Positions 9,401-17,391 are shown, counted from the first letter of the stretch. The stretch is 50,890 bases of DNA from Clostridia bacterium (GCA_026418695.1 JAOAAU010000152.1:1-50890), one strand, 5' to 3'. Notes: generated by a model not told the origin, from the letters alone. Made by a program: numbers and translations.

Positions 9401-9480
9401 AAAAGACCCGCCTCCACACTCTCCACATGGGTCATGGCTTCTTCCACAAATTCCTGTATAAACTCCTCATTTTGCAGCAT
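6418..9480 (-). CDS. cheA: Hybrid CheA histidine kinase with two CheW-like domains and a C-terminal receiver
   Basis: A 1020-residue kinase. The HPt domain is at 1-110 with phospho-His47 in IFRAIHSVKGTAGFFG. A possible CheY-binding P2-like region lies at about 160-260, then an Ala/Glu-rich linker, the dimerisation domain (about 300-370), and the ATPase domain (about 370-545; HLVRNAADHG N-box, DVVDDGAGI G1, GRGVGMDVV G2). A first CheW-like domain is at about 550-735. A second, more divergent one is at about 755-885. A receiver follows at about 893-1015 with Asp in LVLSDINMPIMDG. The receiver has FKLD where KP is usual. Ordinary CheA has one regulatory domain and about 650-700 residues. This layout recalls hybrid CheA-CheY kinases of alternative-function systems such as FrzE. 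GAGGTGAGG supports the ATG. Confidence 0.93.
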   Translation of the reverse strand: MLQNEEFIQEFVEEAMTHVESVEAGLLKLDAEKSDLNEINTIFRAIHSVKGTAGFFGLKKIVELSHSMENILGEIRNSRMGINREIIDLLLASNDCLKGMIENVANSEETEIFEYISKLSILLKGESISKVQENAAPQDINKEKAPKKAVEAAMIQDGIKHGHKLFKVRIKMNEDLGTKEISPVQFFKKIQSIGNIVESNTDISHIGTLDDVADAEIYFTFLFTTVLEKALLPIALEIPEDHVEELDPSTKAEDFLKIVAEAAAAEAATEKVEPPAVKEESEKETAQAKTQNIVVEDSIRVHVSLLNNLLNLASEMVLGRNQLLRAMERHRKEIPGVDPILQNIDRITTELQEKVMQTRMQPIANVFNKFPRIIRDLSKKLGKEIQLELQGTDVELDKSIIEALGDPLTHLVRNAADHGLETPEKREKQGKPRIGIILLKAYHEGGYVNIDVVDDGAGINLEYIKKKALEKELVSKSDVALMSEQEALQLLFKPGFSTAEKITDVSGRGVGMDVVRTNIEKLGGTIEIFTNLGEGTTFRLLLPLTLAIIPSLIVEVEKQKFALPQVNLQEIVRIKPSDASRKIEYIHNSEVLRLRGRLLPIVHLADVLGLKRTYIDPETGERKEEKRKSLFDQRRQAFQEKDLELDPLECRRRDDANIIRILVLKIGSRKFGIAVDAIHGSEEILVKPLPKFVKDCKCYSGVTIMGDGKTAMILDPEGIIGKANLKFVEELDRKSEHEISLAEESMREQQNLLLFKCSGPETFAIDLSMVSRVEEIRPEAIETIGDKEYIKFRGDSLRVIRPEDFLPVARISKQKEKYYVIIPKLVKHPIGILIENIVDTMQTSIKLNQEDIKHHGLIGSTILNDTIVLLVNIYEIFEKVDPSHYTVENIKKSTIKRKILVAEDTPFFQRMERGYLESAGYHVLMAQNGKEALQLLQENEVDLVLSDINMPIMDGLELVKKIREDKQLASLPVIAVTSMTGDLQKKAGLEAGFDLYEFKLDRARLIEQIEQMIEKRREAG

Positions 9481-9612
9481 TTATTCCTCACCTCTTAGCT
9501 AAACGCTCTGTCACACAATTGCATTATAATAGACCTTCTGTGCTTTATGTCTGTTATTGCGAAATCTCATTCTCTGATTTCATAGGCTGGACATTCTTCT
9601 GCGTAATTTCTT

Positions 9613-9930
9613 TCATACAATCTGTGTAGCTTCAATTTCAAAAACCTGATCCAGTCTCATGATCCCAAAAAGCTGCTTTATATCAGTGTTCAATCCTGAG
9701 ACTTTAAACCCTTTCCCCATATTGGAAGCACTCTTGTATAAACCTATAACGAAAGTAATCCCTATTGAATCGATCATACTGACCTTCCCCAGGTTCAGTA
9801 TAACGCCCTGATACTTTTCCTCCGTATTCATATGCTTTTTGGCGGCTTCTACAAGTTCCTTCACTTTACTCGATACGATATCTGATTCAGGTGTCAGAAC
9901 AAGGTTATTTTCAAGAATAGTACGTTCCAA
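9613..9930 (-). CDS. STAS-domain anti-sigma factor antagonist
   Basis: A 105-residue STAS protein of the SpoIIAA/RsbV type. The core is GVILNLGKVSMIDSIGITFVIGLYK, with Ser55 at the position phosphorylated by the partner kinase in SpoIIAA/RsbV. The start is TTG at 9930 with a strong GGAGGGATCACT site. It lies 90 bases after an RsbW-like kinase gene and 130 bases before cheA, in the same orientation. This indicates a partner-switch pair embedded in the chemosensory operon. Neither a PP2C phosphatase nor a sigma factor is seen in the window, so the pathway must recruit them from elsewhere or work differently. Confidence 0.88.
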   Translation of the reverse strand: MERTILENNLVLTPESDIVSSKVKELVEAAKKHMNTEEKYQGVILNLGKVSMIDSIGITFVIGLYKSASNMGKGFKVSGLNTDIKQLFGIMRLDQVFEIEATQIV

Positions 9931-10020
9931 AGTGATCCCTCCTCAATTCCAATGGTCGCTTAATATGATATGTCGGCTGCTTTCCCCCAGACCTTTTCTC
10001 ACTAAAGTCAGCCATTATTT

Positions 10021-10434
10021 TTATTTCTTCATGGAGTCCATGTTCAGATGTGCGGTAATATGGTTTCCCGCTGAATCCAGTACAAACCCTATTCTCCTGA
10101 TCATCTCAATCCCCCTACCCCGGGTCCCATCTATTGCTTCCTGACTTTGCCGTTCCAGTATCTCCCTGATATCAAATCCGCTGCCTTCATCAGCAATGTC
10201 CAGGTGCAGCATTTTGTCAACATAAGACACTTCACAGGTAACTTTTTTCTCCTCGGTGAGACCATTTCCGTGTTCAACTGCGTTGTTCAGTAATTCTCTC
10301 AGTACAAAATTGGTTATAAATTCTATATGATGATCCGAAATGCCGCACCTTTTGTTTACAAACACCAAAACCTGCTCTACCGTTTTATCTACATCTTCGA
10401 AAGTGGAATTCATAGTGATTTTACATGATGGCAT
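10021..10434 (-). CDS. RsbW/SpoIIAB-like anti-sigma serine kinase (GHKL ATPase)
   Basis: A 137-residue single HATPase domain. The N-box is FVLRELLNNAVEHGNG, the G1 box DIADEGSGFD and the G2 region TRGRGIEMIRRIG. This is the compact architecture of RsbW/SpoIIAB proteins, which hold a sigma factor or other partner and phosphorylate a STAS antagonist. AGGAAAGG precedes the ATG at 10434. It is the first gene of the che operon and is followed by its likely antagonist. The partner could be a sigma factor or a non-transcriptional target, since many such pairs do not act on sigma factors. The C terminus (HITAHLNMDSMKK) is short and complete. Confidence 0.87.
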   Translation of the reverse strand: MPSCKITMNSTFEDVDKTVEQVLVFVNKRCGISDHHIEFITNFVLRELLNNAVEHGNGLTEEKKVTCEVSYVDKMLHLDIADEGSGFDIREILERQSQEAIDGTRGRGIEMIRRIGFVLDSAGNHITAHLNMDSMKK

Positions 10435-10548
10435 ACTTTTTTCCTTTCCTGCTTTTCACGTGAATAGAGTCACCTTAAGTAAAGTACTCCAGTGCACTGT
10501 GCTCAAGCAGAAGTCAACTGGTTCCATTGCCAGATATTCAACTGCCAG

Positions 10549-10576
10549 AGTATATTAAGAGATGATCCTATATCAA
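10549..10576 (-). promoter_or_regulatory. Candidate sigma-A promoter of the chemosensory operon
   Basis: Read on the minus strand, TTGATA (10571-10576) and TATACT (10549-10554) are separated by 16 bases, giving a start near 10542, about 108 bases upstream of the first gene. It is the best match in the upstream region, but the stretch is AT-rich and no start site is known. Confidence 0.45.
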
Positions 10577-11282
10577 TCGCAATAATGAAAAACCATCGGA
10601 AGAACTGATTATTGCGATATACATCAAGGTAATACAAGCGAAAAAATATTAAAATATAAAAGCTTTTGCGCGATATATATGGGATCGAAAAATCTATGGA
10701 TCAAGAGATGACTTTATGTAAAACAATACCCTTTAAAGTTTCATCAACGGATAGCATTACCCTATTGCAAAAAATTGACTGTTCAGAAATTAAAGCTATC
10801 CTGATTAATTGAAGTAGTTTTAGTTCAATAAAGCTGATCTTTTTAAGAAAAAGGAATCTTCCAGAATTACTAGCTATACAATTGTTTCCTTGTGAATTTT
10901 TTCTGAGTGAATCGAGTTAGGAATGATTAACCCAGGAATGAACAAATAACTTTTTGGAATTACTAAAGAAAATATACTATTGATGTATTATATTTTATCA
11001 CAGCCCTCTTCCATTCACAACATAAAATGGCTTTTTTGTTGCCCTCTTCCTTAAAATTTTACTTGTTTCGACCTCACTCAACATTTATATACCAAAATAT
11101 CTTGCTTTCAAAACAAAAATTTCTGACTATAAATGATTTAATATTTAAAAGCTCTTCTTGCTACGAGTACTTTAATTAACATCGTGATCATTAATCCTTC
11201 TAAGCACAACCATTATATTAACCTATATTCAATGTTTCCTAATAGTTGTTAACATAATTTTTTGCTCCTATAAACCTACATT
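10577..11282. other. AT-rich stretch without a recognised gene
   Basis: About 700 bases between the che operon promoter and the convergent-side end of the gtrA gene. I see no hairpin with a T-run and no conserved motif. One small plus-strand frame, ATG at 10696 to TGA at 10812 (38 codons), begins MDQEMTLCKTIPFKV and stays open past the TGA for another 36 codons to a TAG. It has no ribosome site and I do not recognise it; it may be a decayed gene remnant. Confidence 0.5.
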
Positions 11283-11741
11283 TTAAGATCTTGCAGGGTG
11301 AAAAACGATCTTTCTTCTTGCGATAAAGTTCCAAAAAAGAACAATAAAAACGGAGGTCAACTTGGCGGCCACCTTGATGACATTGCTTCCGGCAAAAGGA
11401 AACAATCCCTGAAGCAATCCACAATCTATCAGAACAAATAAAATCAGGTTGCTGAGAAGCAAGCCAAGGACGCCAATGATTGCAAACAACGTAAAATCCC
11501 TGCTCATATGATGCTGCTGTTGTCCGAATACCCATTCCCTGCTAAGAAAGTAGTTTACCAATAAACCGGCAGTAAATGAACCGATATTAGAAAGCAAATG
11601 ATTGACGCTCAGCATACCTGTAAGTGTGTAAAATAGTGAGATATCCACACCAGCAGCAATTCCCCCGACAACGGAATATTTCAAAAATTGTATCAGAAAG
11701 TCATTCTTTGATAATTGTACAAACCGATGCTTCAATTTCAT
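11283..11741 (-). CDS. GtrA-family small membrane protein
   Basis: A 152-residue protein with four predicted membrane helices (about 20-40, 44-66, 84-106, 120-142). It matches the GtrA/DPMS family: FLKYSVVGGIAAGVDISLFYTL at the start, NYFLSREWVF after helix 2 and a C-terminal WNFIARRKIVF tail. Members are thought to help move polyprenyl-linked sugars across the membrane for cell-surface glycosylation. Its ATG at 11741 overlaps the stop of the upstream GT39-type gene by one base (TAATG), with AAAGGAGA as ribosome site. The coupling suggests the two act together on one lipid-linked sugar; the substrate is unknown. Confidence 0.9.
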   Translation of the reverse strand: MKLKHRFVQLSKNDFLIQFLKYSVVGGIAAGVDISLFYTLTGMLSVNHLLSNIGSFTAGLLVNYFLSREWVFGQQQHHMSRDFTLFAIIGVLGLLLSNLILFVLIDCGLLQGLFPFAGSNVIKVAAKLTSVFIVLFWNFIARRKIVFHPARS

Positions 11742-13105
11742 TATTGAATCTCCTTTGATTTAGTTTTTAAATTCCAGAATTTTATTATAGGATGGAGGAT
11801 TCTATCCACACCTATAGCAGATATCACTAGAATCAACGGCATCAAGGGTACTCTAAATCTGCTTTCCGCACCCCATTCTCCGGACAAGACTGCCAGGTAG
11901 GCAAACAAAGCAAGAATGAAGATCATTCCCCGGGATTCATCCCATGATTTCCTGCTGAAAACCCCGATCACAAACAAAAAGTATGATCCCCACAGCAAAG
12001 CCTTATAGAAATTTATGACAAGTACCCATACTGCTGGTTTAATGATTCCCGGCAGAAACTTTTGTATATGGGATAAAACCGACTCCGCCCCAAGAGAAGT
12101 AAAAACTCTGGCTGTATAGATCTGCTGATACTTTAATGCAAGGAGCGGGTTTTCAAGCAAGGTCTTCATTCCCAATTCCTTGTATAGCTTTGCCCTATTA
12201 TATGGAGTGTTGCTAATACCCCGCTTTGCCAAAATCTCGTATACCTTTGCATACTGACCGTCAAAATCAATATAATCGATATCCGGTGTACCCATTAGCC
12301 TCTGCTCGATCCAGCCAGCTTTATAAATATAAATATTCACTTCCTGGACTGCCGCAAATCCTCTATATCCCACGCTTAGATTGCGGTAGATCCAGGGAAC
12401 AACAAACATCGCATAAGTGAAAATAAATAAAACAGAGTACGTGACGATCCTTCTTTTGTCTCTTTTGAAGTAATAGGCCAGCAGAATCGGAACCGACAGG
12501 AAAAAGTACAGAAGGATCGGCCTTACAAGTGCCCCGATACCACATAAAATTCCCGCGAGAACAATTCCATGCTTTCTGCATTTTTCAATAAAGTCAGTAA
12601 ATACCGCTACCAAAATCATAATGACAAAGGTAAATAAAGTCTCCGTCATAATCTCATTGGTACTTTTTATGGAGACAATGTCAACTGCAAGTATCACAGA
12701 CATCAAAACTGCAGCAGTATTGGACGCATACTTGGACGCAATGAGATAAACCATCACACAGGTCAGTGAACTAAGGATGATCTGCGTAAAAACCACAACC
12801 GCATCGGAATATCCCGTAAGGGAATAGATCAATGCTATCAGCGCAGGATACGCCGGAGTCCTGAATATCCCCGGGTAAGGCGGAATCACACTCACTTCAC
12901 AAAAAACCCCGTAGTTCAGCATATTTTTTGCAGCATTGATATAGTTTCCGCAATCCCCATATCTTGAAAAAGCCCCCGGATCATACTTTAAAAAGAACAT
13001 GTAAAACAAGCCTCTTGCCATAAAAGCAATAAGAAATATTCCTACCACAGCTTTTCGCCTATTTGTCTTTTTGGGCTTCAACGGCTCCCTGTTCAAAACA
13101 TTCAT
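11741..13105 (-). CDS. GT39-type (ArnT/PMT-like) membrane glycosyltransferase
   Basis: A 454-residue polytopic membrane protein with about ten hydrophobic segments. The first extracytoplasmic loop has an acidic site (SRYGDCGNY) followed by GIFRTPAYPALIALIYSLTG, the layout of GT-C enzymes that use polyprenyl-phosphate sugars. The C-terminal half has a large loop (about 250-340) with EVNIYIYKAGW. It is followed directly by a coupled gtrA-like gene. The start at 13105 has only a weak GAAGAT site. Acceptor (lipid, protein or wall polymer) cannot be told from sequence. A second, diverged member lies at 21482-22717. Confidence 0.82.
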   Translation of the reverse strand: MNVLNREPLKPKKTNRRKAVVGIFLIAFMARGLFYMFFLKYDPGAFSRYGDCGNYINAAKNMLNYGVFCEVSVIPPYPGIFRTPAYPALIALIYSLTGYSDAVVVFTQIILSSLTCVMVYLIASKYASNTAAVLMSVILAVDIVSIKSTNEIMTETLFTFVIMILVAVFTDFIEKCRKHGIVLAGILCGIGALVRPILLYFFLSVPILLAYYFKRDKRRIVTYSVLFIFTYAMFVVPWIYRNLSVGYRGFAAVQEVNIYIYKAGWIEQRLMGTPDIDYIDFDGQYAKVYEILAKRGISNTPYNRAKLYKELGMKTLLENPLLALKYQQIYTARVFTSLGAESVLSHIQKFLPGIIKPAVWVLVINFYKALLWGSYFLFVIGVFSRKSWDESRGMIFILALFAYLAVLSGEWGAESRFRVPLMPLILVISAIGVDRILHPIIKFWNLKTKSKEIQ

Positions 13106-13267
13106 ACTTTTTATCTTCGGATTTCATTGTTTTTATACCAATTTCAACTGATAGTATGGTCTCTTTTTCGAAAATTACTCACAGATCTACCCGGGAATAA
13201 AATTTGAAGCGGATGACAACCTAATAGACGTAAGAAAATTTGAACAAATTCAATCCGGGAGGAATTT

Positions 13268-13477
13268 ATGGATACTACAGTCTTTAATGTTCCGTCTTTA
13301 TCCTGCAGTATATGCTCCAACAAGATCCAGGAGGGTCTGAAATCTATGAACGGAGTACAAGATGTGTCTGTGGATATGAAAAGCCAAACCGTAACCATCG
13401 GATATGATGCTTCAAACATTCAGCCTGCGGATATAAGAAAAACAATCTCATCCATGGGCTATGAAGTAATACAATAA
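13268..13477 (+). CDS. Heavy-metal-associated (HMA) domain protein, CopZ-like
   Basis: A 69-residue single HMA domain with the beta-alpha-beta-beta-alpha-beta pattern. The metal site is SLSCSICSNKI, a CxxC motif preceded by Ser rather than the Met-x-Cys-x-x-Cys of typical copper chaperones. The C-terminal GYEVIQ fits the family. GGGAGGA lies six bases before the ATG. Such proteins carry Cu(I) or a related soft metal to a P-type ATPase, but no transporter or CsoR-type regulator is adjacent, so the metal and partner are unknown. It is a single-gene unit closed by a strong hairpin immediately after its stop. Confidence 0.88.
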   Translation: MDTTVFNVPSLSCSICSNKIQEGLKSMNGVQDVSVDMKSQTVTIGYDASNIQPADIRKTISSMGYEVIQ

Positions 13478-13518
13478 ACAGAAAGGAAGCAGGCTTCCGG
13501 CCTGCTTCCTTTCTGTTT
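13476..13518. terminator. Bidirectional intrinsic terminator
   Basis: A perfect 18-bp inverted repeat (13476-13493 with 13501-13518, seven-base loop) begins inside the HMA gene stop codon. A T-rich run follows on the plus strand and a shorter one on the minus strand, so it can also end the convergent gntR transcript. Confidence 0.85.
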
Positions 13519-13527
13519 GTTTTAAAA

Positions 13528-14205
13528 TTATCTTAAAGTTTTTAAAGACTTGATAATGGCATTCTCCTGGTTTCTGATATGCTTTTCAGCAGCCGCCAGC
13601 GCCGAGCTGGCATTTTTGCTTGTAATGGCGTCTACAATCTCCGCATGCTCCTTGATCAGTTCCTTTGGACTTACATAATCCTTCAGGTAAATGACTCTGA
13701 AGCGTTGAACCTGTTCCCTGAGGTTGTTGACTATTTGAATCAGTTTATCATTTCTTGAAGAACGGTAGATAATTTCGTGAAATTCTACGTCCTTTTTAAT
13801 GGACCCCTGAAGGTTTTCCTTCTCTACATAGTTTGCAAACTGGTTTTGTACATGCTTCAAGCTTTTGATCTCTTCCTCTGTGATCCTGTTTGCAGCTAGC
13901 GCTGTTGCCAAGCCGTCCAAAGATGCTCTAACTTCAAGGACATCCATAATGTCCTTGACAGAAAGCTCTGCTACATGGGCGCCCTTCCTTGGAAGCATGT
14001 TTACAAGTCCTTCCAGCTCAAGCATTCTTATGGCCTCTCTGACCGGGGTCCGGCTAACTCCCATTTTTTCAGCCAGCTGAACCTCCATCAATCTTTCCCC
14101 GGGTTTCAATTCCCCTACGATGATGGCCTCTCTTAATGTATTGAATATGACCTCTCTTAAAGGTTTGTAATCATTTAAGTTGATTTTGGATAATTTACCT
14201 GCCAA
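13528..14205 (-). CDS. GntR-family (FCD/FadR-type) transcriptional regulator
   Basis: A 225-residue regulator. The winged helix (about 15-80) contains LMEVQLAEKMGVSRTPVREAIRMLELEGLV, the canonical GntR recognition pattern. The C-terminal all-helical FCD ligand domain (about 90-215) has the Asp and His residues (VEFHEIIYRSS, KEHAEIVDAI) that bind a metal or an organic acid in this class. The start is TTG at 14205, six bases after the ispE stop, with GGAG in the ispE end, so it is co-transcribed with ispE. The regulated genes and ligand are unknown; linkage to ispE seems positional. Confidence 0.88.
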   Translation of the reverse strand: MAGKLSKINLNDYKPLREVIFNTLREAIIVGELKPGERLMEVQLAEKMGVSRTPVREAIRMLELEGLVNMLPRKGAHVAELSVKDIMDVLEVRASLDGLATALAANRITEEEIKSLKHVQNQFANYVEKENLQGSIKKDVEFHEIIYRSSRNDKLIQIVNNLREQVQRFRVIYLKDYVSPKELIKEHAEIVDAITSKNASSALAAAEKHIRNQENAIIKSLKTLR

Positions 14206-14211
14206 TGCTTA

Positions 14212-15072
14212 TCACTCCTCACAAATCGTTTTTGTTATAAAACAGTCCCAATCCTTCTTGTCTAATGCACTGAAAGCCTTTTGTGCCGCCTGCTCGTCCC
14301 GGAAAATTCCGAAGACGGTGGGCCCGCTTCCGCTCATCATGCTGCCCATGGCCCCCAGGTCCATGAGCTTTTCTTTTATTATATTAATGATACCGTATTC
14401 CTTGATGGTTACCGTTTCCAGTACATTCGCCATGTTTTGGGCAAGGATATCCGGTTTGTTTTCTCTAATCGCGTCCATCAGCAGCGAAGTATTTGGCCTG
14501 GTATCGATGTTGTCAAAATTCAGGCTTTTATATACCCAGGCGGTGGATACATCAATTCTTGGTTTAATCAGAACAATGCTAACTCCACGGAAGGCAGGAA
14601 GTTCAGTCAGCACTTCCCCAATCCCTTCTGCCAGCATGGTGCCCCCTCTGATACAATAGGGAACATCTGCTCCAATCTTTTTCCCCAGAGCCATTAATTC
14701 CGTCCTGCTTAACCCCAGAGAGAAAATACGGTTCATTCCCTTTAGAACCGCCGCAGCATCCGTGCTGCCTCCAGCCAGTCCAGCTGCAACAGGAATATTC
14801 TTTTCAATCCTGATCCTGACGCCTTTGCTGATTTTATATTCATTGATTAAAAGTTCTGCTGCTTTATATGCAATATTACTGTTCCCCAAAGGAATGGACG
14901 GATGATCGCACCGTATCTCAATCCCGGCTTCAATAACTTCGAGCCCAACCTTGTCATGCAGCTCGATGGTCTGCATGATCATTCGCAAGTCATGATATCC
15001 ATCGGGCCTTTTTCGTAATACATCCAGAGACAAGTTGATTTTTGCCCTTGCTTTCAATTCCAAAGAGTTCAT
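14212..15072 (-). CDS. ispE: 4-diphosphocytidyl-2-C-methyl-D-erythritol kinase
   Basis: A 286-residue GHMP kinase that phosphorylates CDP-methylerythritol in the MEP route to isoprenoids. The N-terminal AKINLSLDVLRKRPDGYHDL and the ATP loop PVAAGLAGGSTDAAA identify IspE rather than other GHMP kinases; MMSGSGPTVFGIF is the third GHMP motif. Length is typical. AAGGAG precedes the ATG at 15072. It lies downstream of sipL, with a strong terminator between them, and upstream of gntR, with which it forms a two-gene unit. Confidence 0.95.
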   Translation of the reverse strand: MNSLELKARAKINLSLDVLRKRPDGYHDLRMIMQTIELHDKVGLEVIEAGIEIRCDHPSIPLGNSNIAYKAAELLINEYKISKGVRIRIEKNIPVAAGLAGGSTDAAAVLKGMNRIFSLGLSRTELMALGKKIGADVPYCIRGGTMLAEGIGEVLTELPAFRGVSIVLIKPRIDVSTAWVYKSLNFDNIDTRPNTSLLMDAIRENKPDILAQNMANVLETVTIKEYGIINIIKEKLMDLGAMGSMMSGSGPTVFGIFRDEQAAQKAFSALDKKDWDCFITKTICEE

Positions 15073-15162
15073 AAGGCTCCTTAATTACTATCCCGCTTTA
15101 TCAGTAAAAAGATAGTTTGTACTGCATATATTATATACAAAATACATTCCATTTTCAATAAA

Positions 15163-15192
15163 AAGTGCTTGAAATCTAAATTTCAAGCACTT
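15163..15192 (-). terminator. Intrinsic terminator of the sipL-like gene
   Basis: On the minus strand a perfect 13-bp stem (15180-15192 with 15163-15175, four-base loop) is followed by TTTTTATTG. It lies 44 bases after the sipL-like stop. Confidence 0.85.
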
Positions 15193-15235
15193 CATTTTTT
15201 AGAATATTCACTTTTTAATACAATGTAAACTTTTC

Positions 15236-16807
15236 TTAAGCCTTGCTTTTTCTGGGGATAATCAGCTGCTGGCCTACTGCCAGATGTTCCTTTTCTGCAA
15301 GGTTATTGACTCTCTTTATATCCTCAATCGTCGTATAATATCTCTTTGCAACCTTCCACAAGTTATCCCCCGGCTGAGCAAAATAGATGACAAGACTTGG
15401 CTGGGAAGCGATCCTGTATTCATCCAGCGGCTGCTCAACAGCCTTTACAATCAGCGGAACTTTCACTTGATTGACAAATCGCAGATCCACACCGATCACC
15501 AATCTTACTTCAACTTCGCTGGAGGAAACCATGCTATAGTTGCAGTGATCGATATCCAGTGCTACCTCGCAAGCCATTTCGGGCTTTATTCCTTTGATAT
15601 CTATGTTCTGTTTGAAGGGGATCTCCTGTTGATGGCAGTATACAGGTTCTTCCTCACGGTTTGTAAGGTACAGCACGTTATTGAACACCGAGCCTTCCAG
15701 AACAAGCTTATCTTCCAGAACTCTATATTCCGACAAACTTGGTTTGCAAAGAACGTTAAATACCTCTGCGATTTCCGGACTTTCCTCATTGATGGCGACG
15801 GTATCTTTAAGAACTACCTGGCTCCGGTTCTCTGCCACCGCCTCCTCCATCACGAAAACTTCCTTTTCGAGGTTGATGGCCATACCGGTACTATAGGCAT
15901 CTTCCACCAGTTCAACGTTTCTCTTTTCATAGCCCTCTACCATCACCCCAAGGACGATATCTCCATGAACAGTTCTTAATTCACCGTCACTGTCTTCTCC
16001 TGCTTCCAGCTTGGAATCCATGACTTTAAAATCAACCCTGCAAACAGAATCTTCACTCACACCATTCAGATCAATGAGTTGGGTAAACGGTATTTCATGC
16101 TCCATGAATTGAATGCTTCGGGTTTCATCGTCGCCGATATAAAGCATGGAAACATTCAGTTCGCCCTTGGCAACCACCTTATTGTCGGTGATTTTATAGT
16201 CTTTTCCCGTTACTTTAATATCACTTCTGAGCAGCTCTTTAACAGGTGGCTTACCTGCAGGAACCTCCATGCTTTCACTGACCGTATAGGTGCCTTCACC
16301 GGAACCTACATAGCAGTTCAAGCTTGTGCCGCTTTTCAGGGTCTGCACATCATCAATTCCTCTCAGGTCATTGACGATATCCTGTTCTCCCTCGGAAGCA
16401 ATCTTATAATCCGCTTTGACGATAGTCTTCACATTCACTTTCCTGCTGTTTACGATACCGTAATCTATATGCTCGATGTCACATTTTGCAATGCACCTGA
16501 ATCCCGGATCCGCCTCGCCAATATCAATTGACTGGGAAAAGTTTGTGCTGGAATTAATGCTCTTTATACGCTGCTCTTCGTCATCCGACAGATACAATAT
16601 CTTATAATTCAAAGATCCGTCAATCAAAGCTTTGTCCCTTGTTATCTGTGTATTATTGACAACCACTTCCCCGTCAAAAAGCAATATCCTTGAAATATCC
16701 GGTTTTGTATCCGGCACAATTATATCATTCTCAACAATTGTCTGCGTTGAATCCTTTGATATTACCCGGTTGACCTTGATGGTCTCCCTCACAAGTTCCA
16801 GAGACAT
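15236..16807 (-). CDS. sipL: DUF3794 (SPOCS) and LysM spore coat assembly protein, SipL-like
   Basis: A 523-residue protein with three DUF3794/SPOCS-type repeats (about 30-160, 175-300, 330-440) and a C-terminal LysM domain (about 475-520: YFAQPGDNLWKVAKRYYTTI, ending VGQQLIIP). This architecture and length match SipL of Clostridioides difficile, which binds SpoIVA through its LysM domain and anchors the coat to the forespore. The start at 16807 has GGGGAGGA; an in-frame ATG at 16835 upstream lacks one. Its neighbours veg and yabG lie upstream; YabG is a coat-processing protease. Expression is probably mother-cell specific, but I could not verify a sigma-E promoter by eye. Confidence 0.88.
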   Translation of the reverse strand: MSLELVRETIKVNRVISKDSTQTIVENDIIVPDTKPDISRILLFDGEVVVNNTQITRDKALIDGSLNYKILYLSDDEEQRIKSINSSTNFSQSIDIGEADPGFRCIAKCDIEHIDYGIVNSRKVNVKTIVKADYKIASEGEQDIVNDLRGIDDVQTLKSGTSLNCYVGSGEGTYTVSESMEVPAGKPPVKELLRSDIKVTGKDYKITDNKVVAKGELNVSMLYIGDDETRSIQFMEHEIPFTQLIDLNGVSEDSVCRVDFKVMDSKLEAGEDSDGELRTVHGDIVLGVMVEGYEKRNVELVEDAYSTGMAINLEKEVFVMEEAVAENRSQVVLKDTVAINEESPEIAEVFNVLCKPSLSEYRVLEDKLVLEGSVFNNVLYLTNREEEPVYCHQQEIPFKQNIDIKGIKPEMACEVALDIDHCNYSMVSSSEVEVRLVIGVDLRFVNQVKVPLIVKAVEQPLDEYRIASQPSLVIYFAQPGDNLWKVAKRYYTTIEDIKRVNNLAEKEHLAVGQQLIIPRKSKA

Positions 16808-16940
16808 ACTATATCCTCCCCTTGCTTTTCTCATACAAGTATTACTAAGTAATATATATTGACAAGGAGTCGAAAATAGAACCTGGGAAATATAAATATG
16901 TTTTCAGTCAAACACAGCAATTTTTATCTTTAATAACAAT

Positions 16941-16974
16941 AAAACAGCCGCATATTATTCTATGCGGCTGTTTT
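16941..16974. terminator. Intrinsic terminator downstream of veg
   Basis: Perfect 14-bp stem (16941-16954 with 16961-16974) with a six-base loop, bordered by A and T runs. It can end veg transcription leftward and separates veg from the sipL-like gene. Confidence 0.75.
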
Positions 16975-17007
16975 ATTTATAGAGAAAATTTTTATTCATC
17001 AACACCA

Positions 17008-17274
17008 TCAGCTAACCTGAATCCTTTTATTGTCTTTGCATACCACCAGTTCTACTGCTTTCGTAAGAACGTCCGTGTAGCTGTATGATACTCGTCTTGT
17101 TGTGTCATAATCGTTTTCAAACTTTACTACGAAGATGCTGGGATAGGTGTTTTCAACTACTCCTTCTCTAATAATGGCTTTCTTTCTTCCCCGGTTGGCT
17201 TTGAGCTGAACCTTTTCGCCAATACAGGTTTCAATGTCTTTCTTTATCTGAAACAGATCACCTTTGTCAATCAT
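17008..17274 (-). CDS. veg: Veg family protein
   Basis: An 88-residue Veg protein, an Sm-like small beta-barrel family in Firmicutes. The conserved centre is CIGEKVQLKANRGRKKAIIREGVVENTYPSIFVVKF and the YSYTDVLTKAVEL end is typical. Veg promotes biofilm-matrix expression and affects spore outgrowth in Bacillus subtilis. GAGGTGATGTA precedes the ATG at 17274. The order yabG, veg, sipL-like, ispE matches the yabG-veg-ispE neighbourhood common in spore formers, which supports the assignment. Confidence 0.93.
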   Translation of the reverse strand: MIDKGDLFQIKKDIETCIGEKVQLKANRGRKKAIIREGVVENTYPSIFVVKFENDYDTTRRVSYSYTDVLTKAVELVVCKDNKRIQVS

Positions 17275-17391
17275 TACATCACCTCATCTTCAGTTTGGAA
17301 TTATTATATCATAGGTAATACAGTTTGTCAAAAAAATATATATTATAACAAGGGAAATTTAATTATGTCAAGTACTATTTTGTTTTTACAC

